Source: an uncultured Flavobacteriaceae bacterium
GTDB lineage: Bacteria; Bacteroidota; Bacteroidia; Flavobacteriales; Flavobacteriaceae
DNA length: 64,000 nucleotides
NCBI GenBank assembly: GCA_938011315.1
Contig: CALLUG010000012.1
Span: forward strand, 1 to 64,000
Direction of reading: 5' to 3'
Shown here: piece by piece, positions 62,856 through 64,000 of the stretch
Position numbering within the stretch: position 1 is the stretch's first letter
How the letters are laid out: each line of letters begins with the position of its first letter
The notes under the pieces: generated by a model
Told to the model about the DNA's origin: nothing
Databases searched by the model: none
The model's input: the letters and a program-made list of their open reading frames with translations, nothing else
Program-made: the position numbers and the translations under genes

Positions 62856-63680
62856 ATGAAACAATATTTAGATTTAGTAAAACATGTTTTAGAAAACGGC
62901 ACCCAAAAAGGCGACCGTACGGGCACAGGCACAAAAAGTGTTTTTGGTTACCAAATGCGTTTCGATTTGGACAAAGGGTTTCCTATGGTAACCACAAAAA
63001 AACTTCATTTAAAATCTGTTATTTACGAACTATTGTGGTTTTTAAAAGGCGATACTAATATTAACTACCTCAAAGACAATGGGGTTCGTATTTGGAACGA
63101 ATGGGCAGACCAAGATGGCAATTTGGGTCCCGTATATGGTCATCAATGGCGTAATTGGAACAATGACGAGATAGACCAAATAAAAGACCTTATACAAACC
63201 TTAAAAAACAACCCTAATAGCAGAAGGATGTTAGTATCTGCTTGGAATCCCTCTGTGCTTCCAGACACCTCCAAGTCGTTTAGCGATAACGTTGCTAATG
63301 GAAAAGCAGCACTACCCCCTTGTCATGCTTTTTTTCAGTTTTATGTAGCAAACGGGAAACTATCATGCCAACTCTATCAGCGCAGTGCAGACGTGTTTTT
63401 GGGAGTACCGTTCAATATCGCATCTTACGCTTTGCTTACGATGATGATAGCTCAAGTTTGTGGTTATCAAGTAGGAGAGTTTATACATACTCTTGGAGAT
63501 GCACACATTTATAACAACCACCTAGCACAAGTAGAGTTGCAATTGTCTCGAGACATCCGTAAGCTACCAACACTAACATTAAACCCAGAAATTACAGATA
63601 TTTTTAATTTTAGCTTTAAGGACTTTACTTTGGCCGATTATAATCCACACCCACATATTAAAGGCACTGTAGCCGTTTAA
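62856..63680 (+). CDS. thyA: Thymidylate synthase
   Basis: The 274-residue protein is a standard ThyA. It begins [36 protein letters not shown] and has the folate-binding block and the catalytic Cys in [31 protein letters not shown] and [12 protein letters not shown] are also typical. It methylates dUMP using methylene-tetrahydrofolate. I chose the ATG at 62856 because the longer frame from TTG 62832 overlaps the end of the MITE-like repeat and adds eight residues not seen in the family. Confidence 0.96.
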   Translation: MKQYLDLVKHVLENGTQKGDRTGTGTKSVFGYQMRFDLDKGFPMVTTKKLHLKSVIYELLWFLKGDTNINYLKDNGVRIWNEWADQDGNLGPVYGHQWRNWNNDEIDQIKDLIQTLKNNPNSRRMLVSAWNPSVLPDTSKSFSDNVANGKAALPPCHAFFQFYVANGKLSCQLYQRSADVFLGVPFNIASYALLTMMIAQVCGYQVGEFIHTLGDAHIYNNHLAQVELQLSRDIRKLPTLTLNPEITDIFNFSFKDFTLADYNPHPHIKGTVAV

Positions 63681-63688
63681 AATATATT

Positions 63689-64000
63689 ATGAAACATTTA
63701 CTCTTACTACTTGCATTAATTAGCACATCAATTAGCTTTGCTCAAAAAAAGCAAACTAACGAATCAGAAGAAGTCCCTTTTGTGATTATAGAAAAAGTTC
63801 CTGTATATCCTAATTGCCAAAAATGGATTTCCGATAATGTAAAATTAAAAAAATGCATGTCCAATAAGATTAGTGATCATGTAAGTAAGAAATTTAATAC
63901 TAGACTTGCAAAAAGGCTAAGTCTTCCTGAAGGAAACGTAAAAATACAAATCTATTTTAAAATAAATAGAAAAGGAAAAGTAGTAGCCATTAAAGCTTCT
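63689..64000 (+). CDS. Exported TonB-C-like protein, cut by the window edge
   Basis: The frame opens at ATG 63689 and runs off the end (104 codons seen). It has a signal peptide (MKHLLLLLALISTSISFAQ). The next region, EKVPVYPNCQKWISDNVKLKKC and KIQIYFKINRKGKVVAIKAS, resembles the TonB C-terminal domain of Bacteroidota energy-transducer-like proteins. It starts 8 bases after thyA. The end is not visible. Confidence 0.7.
   Translation, partial: MKHLLLLLALISTSISFAQKKQTNESEEVPFVIIEKVPVYPNCQKWISDNVKLKKCMSNKISDHVSKKFNTRLAKRLSLPEGNVKIQIYFKINRKGKVVAIKAS

Noticed and set aside
62832-62856. TTG start for thyA at 62832
   Set aside because: It extends into the MITE-like repeat end and adds eight residues absent from ThyA proteins; ATG 62856 gives the normal N-terminus.
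1-64000. CRISPR arrays, tRNA or rRNA genes, prophage or integrase genes
   Set aside because: I looked for regularly spaced repeats, tRNA-like cloverleaf ends and recombinase motifs in the intergenic regions and gene list and saw none that could be supported.

Overview
The window is AT-rich chromosomal DNA of a member of the Bacteroidota, very probably a marine-type Flavobacteriaceae species. The evidence is a type IX secretion/gliding lipoprotein of the SprE/PorW family, many families typical of this group (DUF5686, DUF5687, DUF4286, GSCFA, M56-TonB sensor), -7 boxes of the TAnnTTTG type, no obvious Shine-Dalgarno sequences, and several TTG/GTG starts. I see no rRNA, tRNA, CRISPR array, phage or integrase gene.

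Layout. 0.2-8.6 kb: a minus-strand surface-polysaccharide operon. In transcription order it holds a UDP-GlcNAc 6-dehydrogenase, a WbpP-type epimerase, a WlbB/WbpD-type acetyltransferase, a WlbA/WbpB-type 3-dehydrogenase, a flippase, an O-antigen ligase/polymerase and a glycosyltransferase. A pile-up of IS200/IS605 and IS5-type remnants (1.43-2.13 kb) lies between the last two genes. 8.9-29 kb: housekeeping genes, comprising a carboxymuconolactone-decarboxylase-family (CMD) protein, a DUF5686 outer-membrane protein, pdhB, etfBA, a bifunctional-nuclease-like protein, a fused double ABC ATPase, an exonuclease, a serine hydrolase, an acyltransferase, a bacilliredoxin, eukaryote-like nrdB/nrdA, MarC, and a BlaI/M56 sensor pair with a tandem palindromic operator. 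28.9-38.6 kb: bactofilin, SprE, an ABC exporter with DUF5687 permease and PadR regulator, a TPM/TPM/LemA operon, and a MerR/M23 pair. 38.8-52.9 kb: alaS, GSCFA, DUF4230, CNNM/CBS protein, TPR protein, rsmA, mgtE, cupin, hydroxyacid dehydrogenase, VOC, TM2, DUF6428 and arsC.

53.0-59.1 kb is the accessory part and the most interesting stretch. Single small genes or pairs, all on the plus strand, are separated by long structured intergenic elements with matching ends and nested perfect hairpins. The cargo is a Clp-fold SDH-type serine protease, small exported or membrane proteins, a HicB/HicA-like pair with an unusual Cys-x-x-Cys toxin, and an S1-like protein. A 136-139 bp direct repeat flanks the first part. 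One exported-protein gene carries an apparent one-base loss in a poly-A tract right after its ATG. The arrangement resembles an integron cassette array, but no integrase and no canonical attC core is visible.

59.3-64 kb: a stand-alone RND permease with altered proton-relay residues, thyA, and the start of a TonB-like exported protein. A dispersed MITE-like repeat with imperfect terminal inverted repeats occurs upstream of rsmA and of thyA, with partial copies at 28.8 kb and 50.9 kb.
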